64,000 nt of DNA, from NCBI RefSeq assembly GCF_011493005.1, contig NZ_CP049157.1, forward strand, positions 1,932,667 to 1,996,666, written 5' to 3'. This stretch comes from Caballeronia sp. SBC1. Lineage in GTDB: Bacteria > Pseudomonadota > Gammaproteobacteria > Burkholderiales > Burkholderiaceae. Shown piece after piece: positions 1-9,263 of this stretch. Within the stretch, counting starts at the first letter, position 1. Each line of letters begins with the position of its first letter. Both the position numbers and the translations under genes were made by a program. The notes beneath the pieces were generated by a model, which saw only the letters and a program-made list of their open reading frames with translations, ran no database searches and was not told the DNA's origin.

Positions 1-1023
1 CTGGGCGAGCTGATCCAGATCGACGGCAGCGATCACCGCTGGTTCGAGGAGCGCGCGCCGGCGTGCACGTTGCTGGTGTTTATTGATGACGCCACCAGCC
101 GGCTGATGACGCTGCACTTCACCGCGACCGAGTCGACCTTCAGTTATTTCGAAGCGACGCGACGCTATATCGAGCAGCATGGTAAGCCCATGGCGCTCTA
201 CAGCGATAAAGCCAGCGTATTCTCGGCTAATCACAAAAGCACCGCTGACAAGGGAATAACGCAGTTCGGCCGGGCCTTGTACGAACTCAATGTCGACACC
301 TTTTGTGCCAACAGCAGCCAGGCCAAGGGGCGCGTGGAGCGCGCCAATCTGACCTTGCAGGATCGGCTCGTGAAGGAGTTGCGGCTGCGCGGAATCGACA
401 CGCAGGAGGCCGCGAATGCTTATGCGCCCCACTTCATCGCGGACTTTAACAACCGGTTTGGCAAGGCTCCGAAGAGCGACTACAACGCTCATAGACCACT
501 GCGCGACGACGAGGACCTGGATTCGGTTTTAACGTCTCGCGCATCGCGCTGCGTGTCGGCCACACTGACCGTGCAATACGATCGGGTGCTCTACCTGCTC
601 GATGATTCGCCCGTGACCCGAGCGCTGATTCATCACTATCTGGACGTATACGAGTACCCGGATGGTCGCATCGAGATCGTGGCCAATGGCACTGCCCTGA
701 CCTATCGCCAGTACGATCGGCTCTCGGATGTAGACCAAGGTGCTGAGATCGATAACAAGCGCCTTGGCCACATCCTCGCGCTGTCTCGGCAGGTGCAAAC
801 AGAGCGCGACAACCGGCGTATTGGAGCCGCGCCATCACGCACGAATAGCGGCGAAGAAGTCCGGTCGAAGATGCGCAAGAGCGGCACGCGTAAGCAGCGC
901 GAACTCAAGCAAATTGACCTGAACGCGATGATCTTGCGAACCTCTGAAATACAGGCAGCCGCGGTGGGGAAACTGCCTTCTACAGAGATAATTCTCAACC
1001 CAAAACCGGACATTTCAATTTAG
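1..1023 (+). mobile_element. ISNCY-type transposase, 3' part (5' end outside window)
   Basis: The reading frame is open from base 1 to the TAG at 1021-1023, so the gene starts left of the window. The protein is a DDE integrase-fold transposase. In this fragment the probable acidic triad is Asp8 (in IQIDGS), Asp69 (in YSDKASVF) and Glu113 (in KGRVERAN), followed by a basic C-terminal tail. The KGRVERAN-type motif and the order of blocks are what I associate with the ISNCY group. The repeats just downstream (1004-1182) fit the right end of such an element. Whether the element is intact cannot be judged because its left end is missing. Confidence 0.85.
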
Positions 1024-1182
1024 CCCAGAGGCGGACATCTGTATCTGGCCTCGACAAAGTTGTCAGGGCTTTTTAGAAATGTCCGGTTCTAGCAGTTCTC
1101 GAACCTAAAAGTCCGCCCAAATCCTTGGAAAGCGACTTTTTAAACGTAAAAGTCCAAAAAAGTTCTTTGTCTGGACTTTTAC
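1004..1182. repeat. Right-end repeats of the ISNCY-type element
   Basis: The bases from the end of the transposase onward carry several inverted repeats. AACCGGACATTT (1004-1015) is the exact reverse complement of AAATGTCCGGTT (1077-1088). GTAAAAGTCCA (1146-1156) pairs exactly with TGGACTTTTAC (1172-1182). AAAAGTCC also occurs at 1107-1114, and GACTTTT at 1134-1140. Repeated, inverted GTCC-containing motifs next to a transposase are best read as terminal or subterminal transposase-binding sites. The exact element boundary is not visible, but homology to the interrupted aminotransferase resumes by about 1235. Confidence 0.55.
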
Positions 1183-1206
1183 ATCCGGAAGAAATTTGCC
1201 TTTTCT

Positions 1207-1638
1207 TTGAAGGTACATTTACGTCCACCACAATGGGTGCACGGCTATACGTATAGTGGCCATCCTCTCGCCTGTGCGGCGTCTCTCGCGGTACTCGACA
1301 TCGTCGAATCCGAAGATCTGCCTGCCAACGCGGCCCGGGTGGGCAAGCATTTGCTCGAGCAACTGCTTCCATTACGGGAGGAATATGCAACCCTGGGCGA
1401 TGTACGCGGCAAAGGCCTGATGTTGGCGCTGGACCTCGTGACCGATAAGGCCAGTCGAACGCCGCTCAATCCAAGCGAGGGGTTTGCGGCGCGCGTGGCC
1501 GATGCCGCGCGCACACGCGGCGTATTGGTACGCGCAATCGCCAACAAGGTCGTAATGTCCCCGCCGCTAACTCTGAAACTTGAGGAAGCAGACCTTATGG
1601 CTCGGGCTTTGCGTGAAGCTCTGGAAGAATGCTGTTGA
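1207..1638 (+). pseudogene. Class III aminotransferase, C-terminal fragment
   Basis: Only about the last third of a class III (omega-type) PLP aminotransferase is present. The block HGYTYSGHPLACAASLAVLD is the conserved small-domain segment that follows the PLP-lysine region, and the C-terminal part (GKGLMLALDL, then VMSPPLTL) is typical of beta-alanine/pyruvate-like transaminases. A full enzyme has about 430-460 residues. The PLP-binding lysine and the cofactor pocket are missing, so it cannot be active. Recognisable homology begins around 1235; the first residues from 1207 look like junction sequence. The ISNCY-type element directly upstream is the likely cause of the truncation. Confidence 0.8.
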
Positions 1639-1945
1639 AATCCACGCTGGGCAAGCGGCTAGAGCTTGTCCTGCACGTGCACGAACGCCCCAGTGGGCGC
1701 TCGTGTTTTACATCCTCGCGATTCAGAACAAGCAGACAAGCTGTCGTCGTCCTGCCTCATTTTCGGCAATGACCGGCTCACTTTGGCCTCGGCGTGCTCG
1801 ACGAACGTCGACTCAATACCGTAGCCCTTGTGGCCTGCTGGGTGGTTTTACACTCCGTGTCGGTCAATTCCCGAACGGAATGCCCGAATCATAAGGATCG
1901 TAGTTCCCGTCATTGCGTCTATATTTTCGAGGTGGACAAGGAGAC
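1639..1945. other. Intergenic, no gene seen
   Basis: About 300 bases between the aminotransferase remnant and cytochrome b561. Short open frames exist (for example 1794-1976) but none has a plausible protein sequence or ribosome-binding site. An AAGGAG at 1938-1943 sits just before the b561 start. Confidence 0.5.
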
Positions 1946-2509
1946 ATGGAAACTCAAGCTAGCTACAACGTGGTAGACAGGTACCCGCTCGTACTTCGAC
2001 TACTCCACTGGGCCAGGGCGATGCTGATCGCCGCGCAGCTATGGACGGGATGGACGATGGTTGGGCTGAACGACAACCTGCCCGCCAAGTTCGACTGGTA
2101 CTACCCAACACATAAGCAGTTTGGAATTTTGACCCTTCTGCTCGTCTTGGTGCAGTTGGTGATCCGCTCCAGGAAACGTCTTCCGGCGCCGCCGGCAGGA
2201 CTTGCCACTTGGGAAAAGAAATGCTCGAAGGTAGCTCACTACTTGCTGTATGGTTTAGCAATCGTGGTGCCGTTGATGGGTTATTCCATGTCAAGCACCT
2301 ACACTCAAAGCGATGGTGTACCCTTCTTTCTAGTCCACTTACCGGAGCTACTGCCTAAAAACGACAACTGGTTTAGAGTATTTCAATGGTTGCATAGGAC
2401 GTTAGCTTATACGTTGCTGGTGCTCATAATTTTGCATGTCCTCGGTGCCTTGAAGCATCGCTTCGTCGACGCGGATCCCAGTAACGATGTTTTGCGTCGG
2501 ATGCTGTAG
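1946..2509 (+). CDS. Cytochrome b561 family membrane protein
   Basis: A 187-residue integral membrane dihaem cytochrome of the bacterial b561 type, which passes electrons between quinol and a redox partner in the inner membrane. Four hydrophobic segments are visible. Histidines suited to axial haem ligation occur in LRLLHWARA, near the N-terminus, and in WLHRTLAY and ILHVLGALKHR, near the C-terminus, in the usual order. I start at ATG 1946, just after AAGGAG at 1938-1943; the spacing is short, and an in-frame TTG at 1913 is an alternative. Its neighbours are broken genes, so the partner is unknown. It appears intact. Confidence 0.85.
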   Translation: METQASYNVVDRYPLVLRLLHWARAMLIAAQLWTGWTMVGLNDNLPAKFDWYYPTHKQFGILTLLLVLVQLVIRSRKRLPAPPAGLATWEKKCSKVAHYLLYGLAIVVPLMGYSMSSTYTQSDGVPFFLVHLPELLPKNDNWFRVFQWLHRTLAYTLLVLIILHVLGALKHRFVDADPSNDVLRRML

Positions 2510-2644
2510 GTTCGGTGATCAGTATCACTGATCTATTTAGTCGGCCTTGCAGAAATTTGTGAGACCCGCATGGCGTGGACATGAAGTTAGCTGGCGAGTA
2601 ATAGAACTCACGGAACGAATATCGATCCACCTGCGCGCCTTGCT

Positions 2645-2880
2645 CGTTCGTGGCGCGCGAGCGGTGCTGCGGCTCACTCCTTGACCCAAGGCATGCGTGC
2701 TCAATTGCGGCCGTGGGGCATGCGGGTGATCGGCGTCTACCCTGGACCAATGGATACAGCTATGAGCGCGAGCTTGCCCCAGCCCAAGGTGTCCCCCAAA
2801 GCTGTTGCCGCTGCGATCATGACGGCTCTCACGTCCGGCGAAGATGAAATCTTTCCCGGCGAGGCGGCACAGAAGGTTCG
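2645..2880 (+). pseudogene. Short-chain dehydrogenase, C-terminal remnant
   Basis: The frame containing AAAHSLTQGMRAQL, then YPGPMDTAM and FPGEAAQKV, is the C-terminal half of an SDR-family oxidoreductase. The region that should hold the catalytic YxxxK is degraded: the lysine position before AAAHS reads Gly, and the upstream frame is broken. There is no Rossmann glycine motif and no start. After about 2880 the frame runs into unrelated sequence that is the antisense of the next remnant. It is a dead fragment. Confidence 0.65.
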
Positions 2881-2884
2881 CGCA

Positions 2885-3190
2885 CGAGGGGAAATGTCTT
2901 CCTGCTCGTCAGCAAGCCTCGGATACACGCGATAGCCGATGACGAGGACCTTCATCGCCGCGTCGAAGTACGGCTCGCCGCGGATGCGGTACGGCGACGT
3001 CGCAACGTCGAAATTGATCATGGCCACAGGCTCGCCATCCGCGAGCAAGTTCTCCAGCACGAGATACGAGCGGATCATACCGAACTGCGTGTCGCCCTTG
3101 CCATACCCGCTCAAGTCGGCTTAGATCGTCTCACCCGCACGCTCGAACACTCCTGACCACGGCAAGGGACTTCCCGTGATGCGCGCGCAT
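2885..3190 (-). pseudogene. Unidentified minus-strand gene remnant with in-frame TAA
   Basis: On the minus strand, codons from about 3190 down to 2885 have the strong G/C third-base bias of real local genes. They read as a coherent protein, with segments such as GYGKGDTQFGMIRSYLVLE and PVAMINFDVATSPYRIRGEP. A TAA at 3119-3121 interrupts it in the same frame. CAA to TAA is the simplest change, since the sequence before it (VFERAGETI) and after it (ADLSGYG) read smoothly as one protein. The 3' end is cut by the SDR remnant, which lies tail to tail. I do not recognise the family. Confidence 0.45.
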
Positions 3191-3438
3191 CACTAACATC
3201 TCACGATGCGCCCAATTGACCGCCAAATCCGGCAACCAAACAAGGCATGTCTTTGAAACCGCCCTGCCACGACGCTACTCGGGGACGTTGCCGTGATCAA
3301 GGGTATTGTCGCGGCAACCGGTGCACTTCCTACGACATATAAATAGTTGTAAAAAGTTGATAATGCTGCGAAAGCGGCGCGGTAACGCCACCGCTAAACA
3401 CGTCTTCAAGCACCTGCCCCCTGACGTTCAGACCTTGA

Positions 3439-5748
3439 TCAGTTCTGAAGCAGGCTCAGGTAGTTGCTGCTCGGATACGCGGTGTTCAGCCACGTCGCCA
3501 GCCGATTGACCTGGGTTTTATCGATTCCCTCCCCTTGCATGAGGGGGATCTGGTTCCACGTCCAGGTGGGGAAATTCTCAACAGTGCCGCCGGACAACGT
3601 CCCGTGAACATAGTTGATCTCACATAAGCTCCTCATGCTCCAATAGCAGGTCGTCTCGCCAGGCACCGCGTTCGCCTGGCCTTCGCGCTGCCACGAGTTG
3701 ATGTTGAAGCTTGTTGTGGTATCCATCCAGTTCGACAGGAATGCGCCCACAACCGCTTGCTCCGTCGCCAAGCTCGTACCGTTCCATACGCCGCTTTGGC
3801 CGCCATTCCACACATCGAGAGGACTGGAATCGCGAATCGTCCAGCCACGGTCGACGTTGGTGACCCCCACGCCGTTATCCATTTCCTGGGCACCCTTCAA
3901 GACGTACAGGAAGTTCCTGATCGGCTCGGCTCGGCCGCTGCTTTGATACAGGTTGTTGAGCAAGCCATACGCGTATTGCCAGTCTGTCGGCAAATGAACG
4001 TTATGCGCGCCTGATCCAGGGTTCAGCAAGATCTGCAGGTAATACCATTGATTGGCCTTCACATAGTGGCCAACGGCACTACCGAACATGCTGTTATTGG
4101 GCGGGAATCCCTGTATATGCGGGGAGACATTGAATATGAATCGCCAATATCCGCACCAGCCTCGCGCTTCAGCTTTCGGAGCCTGCTCTTCATTGACCCA
4201 TGCGGCCGGGCAGTTTACCTCCAGCGAATAGTCCTGGGCGAGCTCCCACGACTTCAAAAGCTGCCATTGCACCGTCCCATAGAGATTTTCCTGTTGGGGA
4301 ATCGTATAATTTCCGGACACGCCCGCATTTGGTGGAGCGAAATCTTCGCCGAGCGCGACACCCCAGTAATAAAGGTCGTTAAATATATCGCCCGTCTTGC
4401 CTTGAGCGTAGGGAGTTCCGCCGTTAGCAAGCTGGGTTTTCATATTGTATGTGCCGTTCCCCGTGCCCTCTCCGGCGTATAACTTGTTTAGATTGCTGTT
4501 GGTGAAATAGTCGCCCCACGCATCTTTCGGATGGATACGCGGGACCCAGTGATTCCAATCGGGCAACTGAAAACCGATGGGTATTTCCCTGATATTGATG
4601 TGCCCTTTGGTCGCGATGGTGGCTGCATTTATTCCGTTGGGGAAGATCGCGGCGAGCGTGTCCAGATCGTTCTCGGACACCGCATCTACGCCGGCCCCGC
4701 ATGTCCAGTCGCTGACCGGAGCGCTGTCCAGTCCCGGGCCGGGTTGATAAGGCGGGTTCCACGGTCTGCAATTGACGCCCGGGGTTGGGTACCGGCTCGA
4801 CAGGCTGCGAATATAGCTAGCAATTTGCAGGCCCTGATTTTGAGTCAAACCGTGGTATTCACTTCGGACAACAATGGAATTATTCGAATAGTTGAATTTA
4901 AACAAGTCACTTCCGCTGGCGGCGTGACAGTCCATGCAATGAGCCTTGAGTTGCTGGCCGGCGTTGATTGGCGAGTCGATCAACGTAGCGCTTTGCCACA
5001 ACGCCTGGCCTGCGCTTATATCGCTCGCTCCCGGAAGCGGCGCGGTCCATTGGGTGGGATCGTCTTGAGTGAAGTTGTTGGCCGAGATCAAGTTTTGTCC
5101 CGAGACATCCTGCAAGTTAAACGATAAAACCCGGTAACCGGAACTGACACCATCGGTTGTGTTGAATCGGAAATTAATAACGTTGTTGCCATTGACCGCG
5201 CCGGAGACAGACACGTTCAAGCTAATGGTGTCGTAGCCGCCTCCTATGCCGCCATACAATTTCGCATTGCCAAGCACCGTGACGTTTGCGTTGGTTAAAT
5301 CGATCCAGGGACCGCCATTTATCTGAACGGAACCTTTAGCGTCGTACGATAAATTGTTGACCTTCATGGTCAGGACTTTAGCCGATGCGCCGCTTGGGAC
5401 AGTGAGCGTCGTGCTAACGATATTGCCGCCGGCGGCGCTCATCACTTCCAGAGGCATGATGATGGCGCCCGCCACTGATGTGCCTTGCGCGGGTGTGGTC
5501 GCCGCTGAGGTGGATGTACCCGCGGCACCGCCCGAAGATGTTGAAGCCGAGGCGGGGTTACTTGAGCTGGCGGAACCGGACGAAGCGCCCGCCGGTGCGC
5601 TGGCAGAAGCAGGGCTACTTGCGGAGCCTGAAACCCCGTTGGGCTGACCTGACCCACCGGCGTCAGCGCCCCCTCCGCCGCCCCCGCAGGCGCTCAGGAT
5701 GACGCTGCTGATCACAACAAACATCGAAACTCTATTGAGTTTTATCAT
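3439..5748 (-). CDS. Large secreted lipoprotein with one c-type haem motif
   Basis: A 769-residue exported protein. A signal peptide ends in the lipobox LSAC (Cys21), followed by a Gly run and a Ser/Ala/Gly/Pro-rich linker to about residue 95, as in outer-membrane-anchored lipoproteins. Residues about 95-225 look like a beta-rich domain. A covalent haem site CMDCH lies at residues 271-275 within a short cytochrome c-like segment, and many Trp/Tyr/Asn-rich stretches follow (300-769). With a single CxxCH in a 769-residue chain, this is not a simple electron carrier; a periplasmic or surface oxidoreductase is possible, but I cannot name a substrate. No other respiratory gene is adjacent. The start ATG at 5748 has no clear Shine-Dalgarno, and a terminator-like hairpin lies 24 bases upstream. 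Confidence 0.8.
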   Translation of the reverse strand: MIKLNRVSMFVVISSVILSACGGGGGGADAGGSGQPNGVSGSASSPASASAPAGASSGSASSSNPASASTSSGGAAGTSTSAATTPAQGTSVAGAIIMPLEVMSAAGGNIVSTTLTVPSGASAKVLTMKVNNLSYDAKGSVQINGGPWIDLTNANVTVLGNAKLYGGIGGGYDTISLNVSVSGAVNGNNVINFRFNTTDGVSSGYRVLSFNLQDVSGQNLISANNFTQDDPTQWTAPLPGASDISAGQALWQSATLIDSPINAGQQLKAHCMDCHAASGSDLFKFNYSNNSIVVRSEYHGLTQNQGLQIASYIRSLSSRYPTPGVNCRPWNPPYQPGPGLDSAPVSDWTCGAGVDAVSENDLDTLAAIFPNGINAATIATKGHINIREIPIGFQLPDWNHWVPRIHPKDAWGDYFTNSNLNKLYAGEGTGNGTYNMKTQLANGGTPYAQGKTGDIFNDLYYWGVALGEDFAPPNAGVSGNYTIPQQENLYGTVQWQLLKSWELAQDYSLEVNCPAAWVNEEQAPKAEARGWCGYWRFIFNVSPHIQGFPPNNSMFGSAVGHYVKANQWYYLQILLNPGSGAHNVHLPTDWQYAYGLLNNLYQSSGRAEPIRNFLYVLKGAQEMDNGVGVTNVDRGWTIRDSSPLDVWNGGQSGVWNGTSLATEQAVVGAFLSNWMDTTTSFNINSWQREGQANAVPGETTCYWSMRSLCEINYVHGTLSGGTVENFPTWTWNQIPLMQGEGIDKTQVNRLATWLNTAYPSSNYLSLLQN

Positions 5749-5772
5749 CGTTTATTTTCGGTGCGGAAAGAT

Positions 5773-5802
5773 AAAAAACTCCCGGCCCGGCCAGGCGGGA
5801 GT
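5773..5802 (-). terminator. Terminator-like hairpin in the lipoprotein leader
   Basis: Read on the minus strand, ACTCCCG (5802-5796) pairs with CGGGAGT (5784-5778) and is followed directly by six T (5778-5773). This is the layout of an intrinsic terminator. Only 24 bases separate it from the lipoprotein start at 5748, too few for a separate promoter with a leader. It therefore either ends an upstream minus-strand transcript or acts as an attenuator. No convincing gene ends just upstream. Confidence 0.5.
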
Positions 5803-7032
5803 CCAGCATTTTTCAGATGCAGTGCGATTTCCGCAGAAGACAGCGCCTTGCACGAAATGGCAGTCGTGTTGCTGGAATAAACCTGGACGGGAGACGCCCG
5901 CTGCTCACCGCAAGCTCATCAAGCAGGCAATATTTTTCGCCCGCGCCTGCGCCATACCGGCGCACTTGAGAACGGGCAATTTTCCTAAGCCAACTGCCAG
6001 CATCAATTGAGCTGGTATCGAGGAGCGCTTGAAAATTTCTGGTTATATTGTATGAAGAATTAATCGAATGACGCCCGAGTTTGGATTTGGGCGCGTATTG
6101 CTGAAACCACAGGTGCGGATAGTTTGATTGGCGCAGCTCATTTAGTTGTCCCACGGGAGCAATGGCCAAGGGGCCATTCATATTTTTCGTCGGGTCACCG
6201 AGCTTGGGCATTCGCTTTTGTCTCCACGCCACACATTGTTTGGGCTCAATTCACAACTGCAGCATGCTTACTCACTAACATGTGAAACATGTGAAAACGC
6301 AGATCTTAAACGCCGCGTTTGTGCGACCGCCATGCGCTCGCTAAGGGCGATCTCGACAATCAGCACTAGCTGACTGCTTCCACTCCAGCATGTTTTTCAG
6401 CGCACCGCAGACGCTCAATGCAAGTTGACCGGATGATAAATGGTCTTAGCGTTTTATCAAACAATTCATAATATTTATCGAAAATATGATGAAGCTTAGC
6501 GCTGCGGCGGAGGTTGTCTAAGGCATGCCCTCGACAGTTCATATGCGGGTCCGCCCCAGGATGCGCGTCGCAGAGATGGGACAGAATAGTTCGCTAGCAG
6601 TGGCCCGTGATGCTATGGCTTATCTGCTCAATGCGGCCTAGCCATCGGATGTATTTCTATTGAACGCCGGACTAAGCCGGCAATCCATTCGCTAAGACGG
6701 AGCCCGCTACAGGGACGCTCTATTACTAAATACTTTCGAAACACCTCGCCGAATTTCGCCCCTTTAACGATCAGCCCAAGGTCTGGGCGCGCGCTGAGCA
6801 GCCGCGCATACCGCCGCATTTCTGCAAGCTCAAGTTGCGAGTGCGATGCAACGAAGGCGCCGCATTTTCCGCGTTTTATTTAAAGCATCGGTTAGCGGGC
6901 CATCGACTGCAATCGGACGCTATGGGCGCTTGATATGAAATCAAAAGAAGGACCAGCGAGATCGAAGACGCTCGACCGCGATGTCATATGATGTCCACTT
7001 CGCGACCCTCAATACCCGACAGGCGGATCAGC
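5803..7032. other. Long intergenic region, no credible gene
   Basis: About 1.2 kb of lower GC than its surroundings. Read on the minus strand, 5803-6060 can form several short stems: 6015-6011 with 6001-5997, 5963-5959 with 5953-5949, and 5950-5945 with 5928-5923. This suggests a structured leader for the lipoprotein gene. Further right, a 9-base direct repeat AACATGTGA occurs twice in tandem (6277-6294), and 6440-6500 is AT-rich. Open frames at 5813-6232 and 6628-6819 on the minus strand lack credible starts or recognisable protein sequence. Confidence 0.4.
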
Positions 7033-9087
7033 ATGACCGACAACGGCAACCCGCTGCTGCAGGACTGGCAAACGCCCTACCAACTGCCGCCCTTCCAGCA
7101 GATCCAGTCCGAACACTTCGCGCCCGCATTCGCGGTGCTCTTCGAGCAACATCTCGCGGAAATTGATGCCCTTGCTGGCAATCAGGCCGCGCCGACATTC
7201 GACAACACCGTGGCCGCGTTCGATGCGGCCGGCGCCACGCTTGATCGTGTGCGCCTGACCTTCGAAAACCTGTGCGCTTCCGAGTCGCCGGCCGCGTTGC
7301 AGGCGGTAGAGCGCGAGATGGCGCCGCTGCTGGCCGCACACGACAGCAAGGTCGCCATGCACGCCGGTTTCTTCGCGAGGCTCGACGCTGTCCGCGAGCA
7401 AGCAACCGTGCTGGATCTCAGCGAAGAGCAGCGGCGTTTGCTGCAACGCATGCATACGGATTTCGTCCGTACGGGCGCCACGCTGCAAGGGCCCGACCGG
7501 GAGCGTTTCGCGGCCATCGCCACGCGGCTCGCTGATCTGCAAACGCAGTTCGCGCAAAACATACTCGCGGACGAATCCAGCTACCAGTTGCCGTTGACAT
7601 CGGAAGCGGACCTGGCCGGATTGCCTGATTTCCTGCGCCAATCGGCACGCAGCGCCGCAAAGGACCGCGGTGTAGAGGGCTACGTGATCACGCTCTCGCG
7701 CTCGCTGATGCAGCCCTTTCTCACGTGGTCCACCTGCCGTGATCTGCGCGAGACGGCATGGCGCGCCTGGACTAGCCGTGGAGAAAACCCGGCACGCGAT
7801 AACCGGCCGATCGCTCGCGACATCCTGATGCTGCGGCAAGAACAAGCACGTTTGCTCGGCTACGAGAACTTTGCCGATTACGCGCTTGCCGATCGCATGG
7901 CGGGCACAGCGTCAGCGGTCCATGCACTGCTTAGCCAGGTATGGGAGCCGGCGAAGGCCAGCGTTGAACAGGAGCGCCAGGCGCTGGCCGCGCAGGCGGC
8001 CGCGCTGGGTGAACCTACCGACATTGAACCGTGGGACTGGTACTACCTCGCCGAGAAGGTACGGGTTAGCCGCTACGCACTCGACGATGCGCAAGTGAAA
8101 CCGTACTTCAGCCTGGACGCCATGCTTGCCGCCATGTTCGATTGCGCGGAGCGCCTGTTCGGCGTGCAGTTCATGGAGCAAACCCACGAGAAGACCGGCG
8201 TGTCGCTGTATCACCCGGACGTGCGCCTTTGGGAGGTGCGCCGCGGAGCTGAACTGGTGGGCATTTTCCTTGGTGACAACTACTCCCGGCCCAATAAACA
8301 AGGCGGCGCGTGGATGCATGTTTATCGCAGGCAAAGGCGTAATGGCGGAAATGTGACGCCGATCGTGGTGAACAACAACAACTTCGCGCGCACCGACGAT
8401 GGTCCGACGCTGCTGAGTTTCGATGACGTACGCACGCTGTTTCATGAGTTCGGCCACGGCTTGCACGGCTTGCTGTCTGATGTGAACTACGGTCGTCTGT
8501 CGGGTACCAATGTCCCGCAAGACTATGTGGAACTTCCTTCGCAGTTGATGGAAAACTGGGCCACGGTAGCGGAAGTGCTCGCGAAGCACGCGCGTCACGT
8601 GACGACTGGCGAACCTATTCCGGCTGCGCTGATCGAACGCATCAGAGCTTCCCAGACTTTCAACCAGGGGTTTGAGACGGTCGCCTACACATCGTCAGCC
8701 TTGATCGATATGGCGTTGCATCAGCAGAGCGATCCTGCGGGCATCGACATCGCCCGGTTCGAGATAGCCGAGCGGGAGCGTCTGGGCGTACCGCGCGAGG
8801 TGGGTATGCGCCACCGGCTGCCGCACTTTGGCCATATCTTCAGCGGCGGATATTATGCCGCGGGGTATTACGTCTACATGTGGGCAGAGGTCCTGGAAGC
8901 TGATGCGTTCGATGCCTTCGAAGAAGCCTGCGACGCATTCGATCCCGCGCTAGCGGACAAGCTGCACCGGTACGTGTACAGCGCCGGTGACAGCCGCGAA
9001 CAGGGTGCGGCGTTCCGCGCTTTTCGTGGCCGCGATCCACGCGCCGAGCCAATGTTGCGCAAACGTGGATTGCTGCGAACTGAGTGA
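7033..9087 (+). CDS. dcp: M3 family zinc peptidase, dipeptidyl carboxypeptidase-like
   Basis: A 684-residue M3 metallopeptidase. The zinc site is HEFGH at 471-475, with the third ligand Glu500 in VELPSQ, at the same +25 spacing as in thimet oligopeptidase. The sequence after the zinc site (LSGTNVPQDYVELPSQ) is closer to Dcp than to OpdA, so removal of C-terminal dipeptides from oligopeptides is the likely activity. There is no signal peptide, which indicates a cytoplasmic enzyme of peptide turnover. I start at ATG 7033 because AGGCGGA lies at 7021-7027, 5 bases upstream; an upstream in-frame ATG at 6988 lacks such a site. Oligopeptidase A is the alternative name. Confidence 0.88.
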   Translation: MTDNGNPLLQDWQTPYQLPPFQQIQSEHFAPAFAVLFEQHLAEIDALAGNQAAPTFDNTVAAFDAAGATLDRVRLTFENLCASESPAALQAVEREMAPLLAAHDSKVAMHAGFFARLDAVREQATVLDLSEEQRRLLQRMHTDFVRTGATLQGPDRERFAAIATRLADLQTQFAQNILADESSYQLPLTSEADLAGLPDFLRQSARSAAKDRGVEGYVITLSRSLMQPFLTWSTCRDLRETAWRAWTSRGENPARDNRPIARDILMLRQEQARLLGYENFADYALADRMAGTASAVHALLSQVWEPAKASVEQERQALAAQAAALGEPTDIEPWDWYYLAEKVRVSRYALDDAQVKPYFSLDAMLAAMFDCAERLFGVQFMEQTHEKTGVSLYHPDVRLWEVRRGAELVGIFLGDNYSRPNKQGGAWMHVYRRQRRNGGNVTPIVVNNNNFARTDDGPTLLSFDDVRTLFHEFGHGLHGLLSDVNYGRLSGTNVPQDYVELPSQLMENWATVAEVLAKHARHVTTGEPIPAALIERIRASQTFNQGFETVAYTSSALIDMALHQQSDPAGIDIARFEIAERERLGVPREVGMRHRLPHFGHIFSGGYYAAGYYVYMWAEVLEADAFDAFEEACDAFDPALADKLHRYVYSAGDSREQGAAFRAFRGRDPRAEPMLRKRGLLRTE

Positions 9088-9263
9088 AGCGGTCTTTGCC
9101 AAGCTGCGCCTCAAGCTTCCGAGTTGCCACACCGAGGCAGGAGTTCCGGCATGCATCGCTTCGTGGGAAGTGGCGAACGTCACAGCGAACGTCACAGCAA
9201 GCGTAACTTCTGCCGGCATGACGGGGCGTCACGCTTGGCGGTAGCCGAATACAGGACTCGGAG

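Noticed and set aside
1794..1976. 60-codon plus-strand open frame before cytochrome b561
   Set aside because: Overlaps the b561 start in another frame, no ribosome-binding site, no recognisable sequence.
5813..6232. 139-codon minus-strand open frame before the lipoprotein
   Set aside because: No family resemblance or convincing codon bias, and it covers the stem-forming leader.
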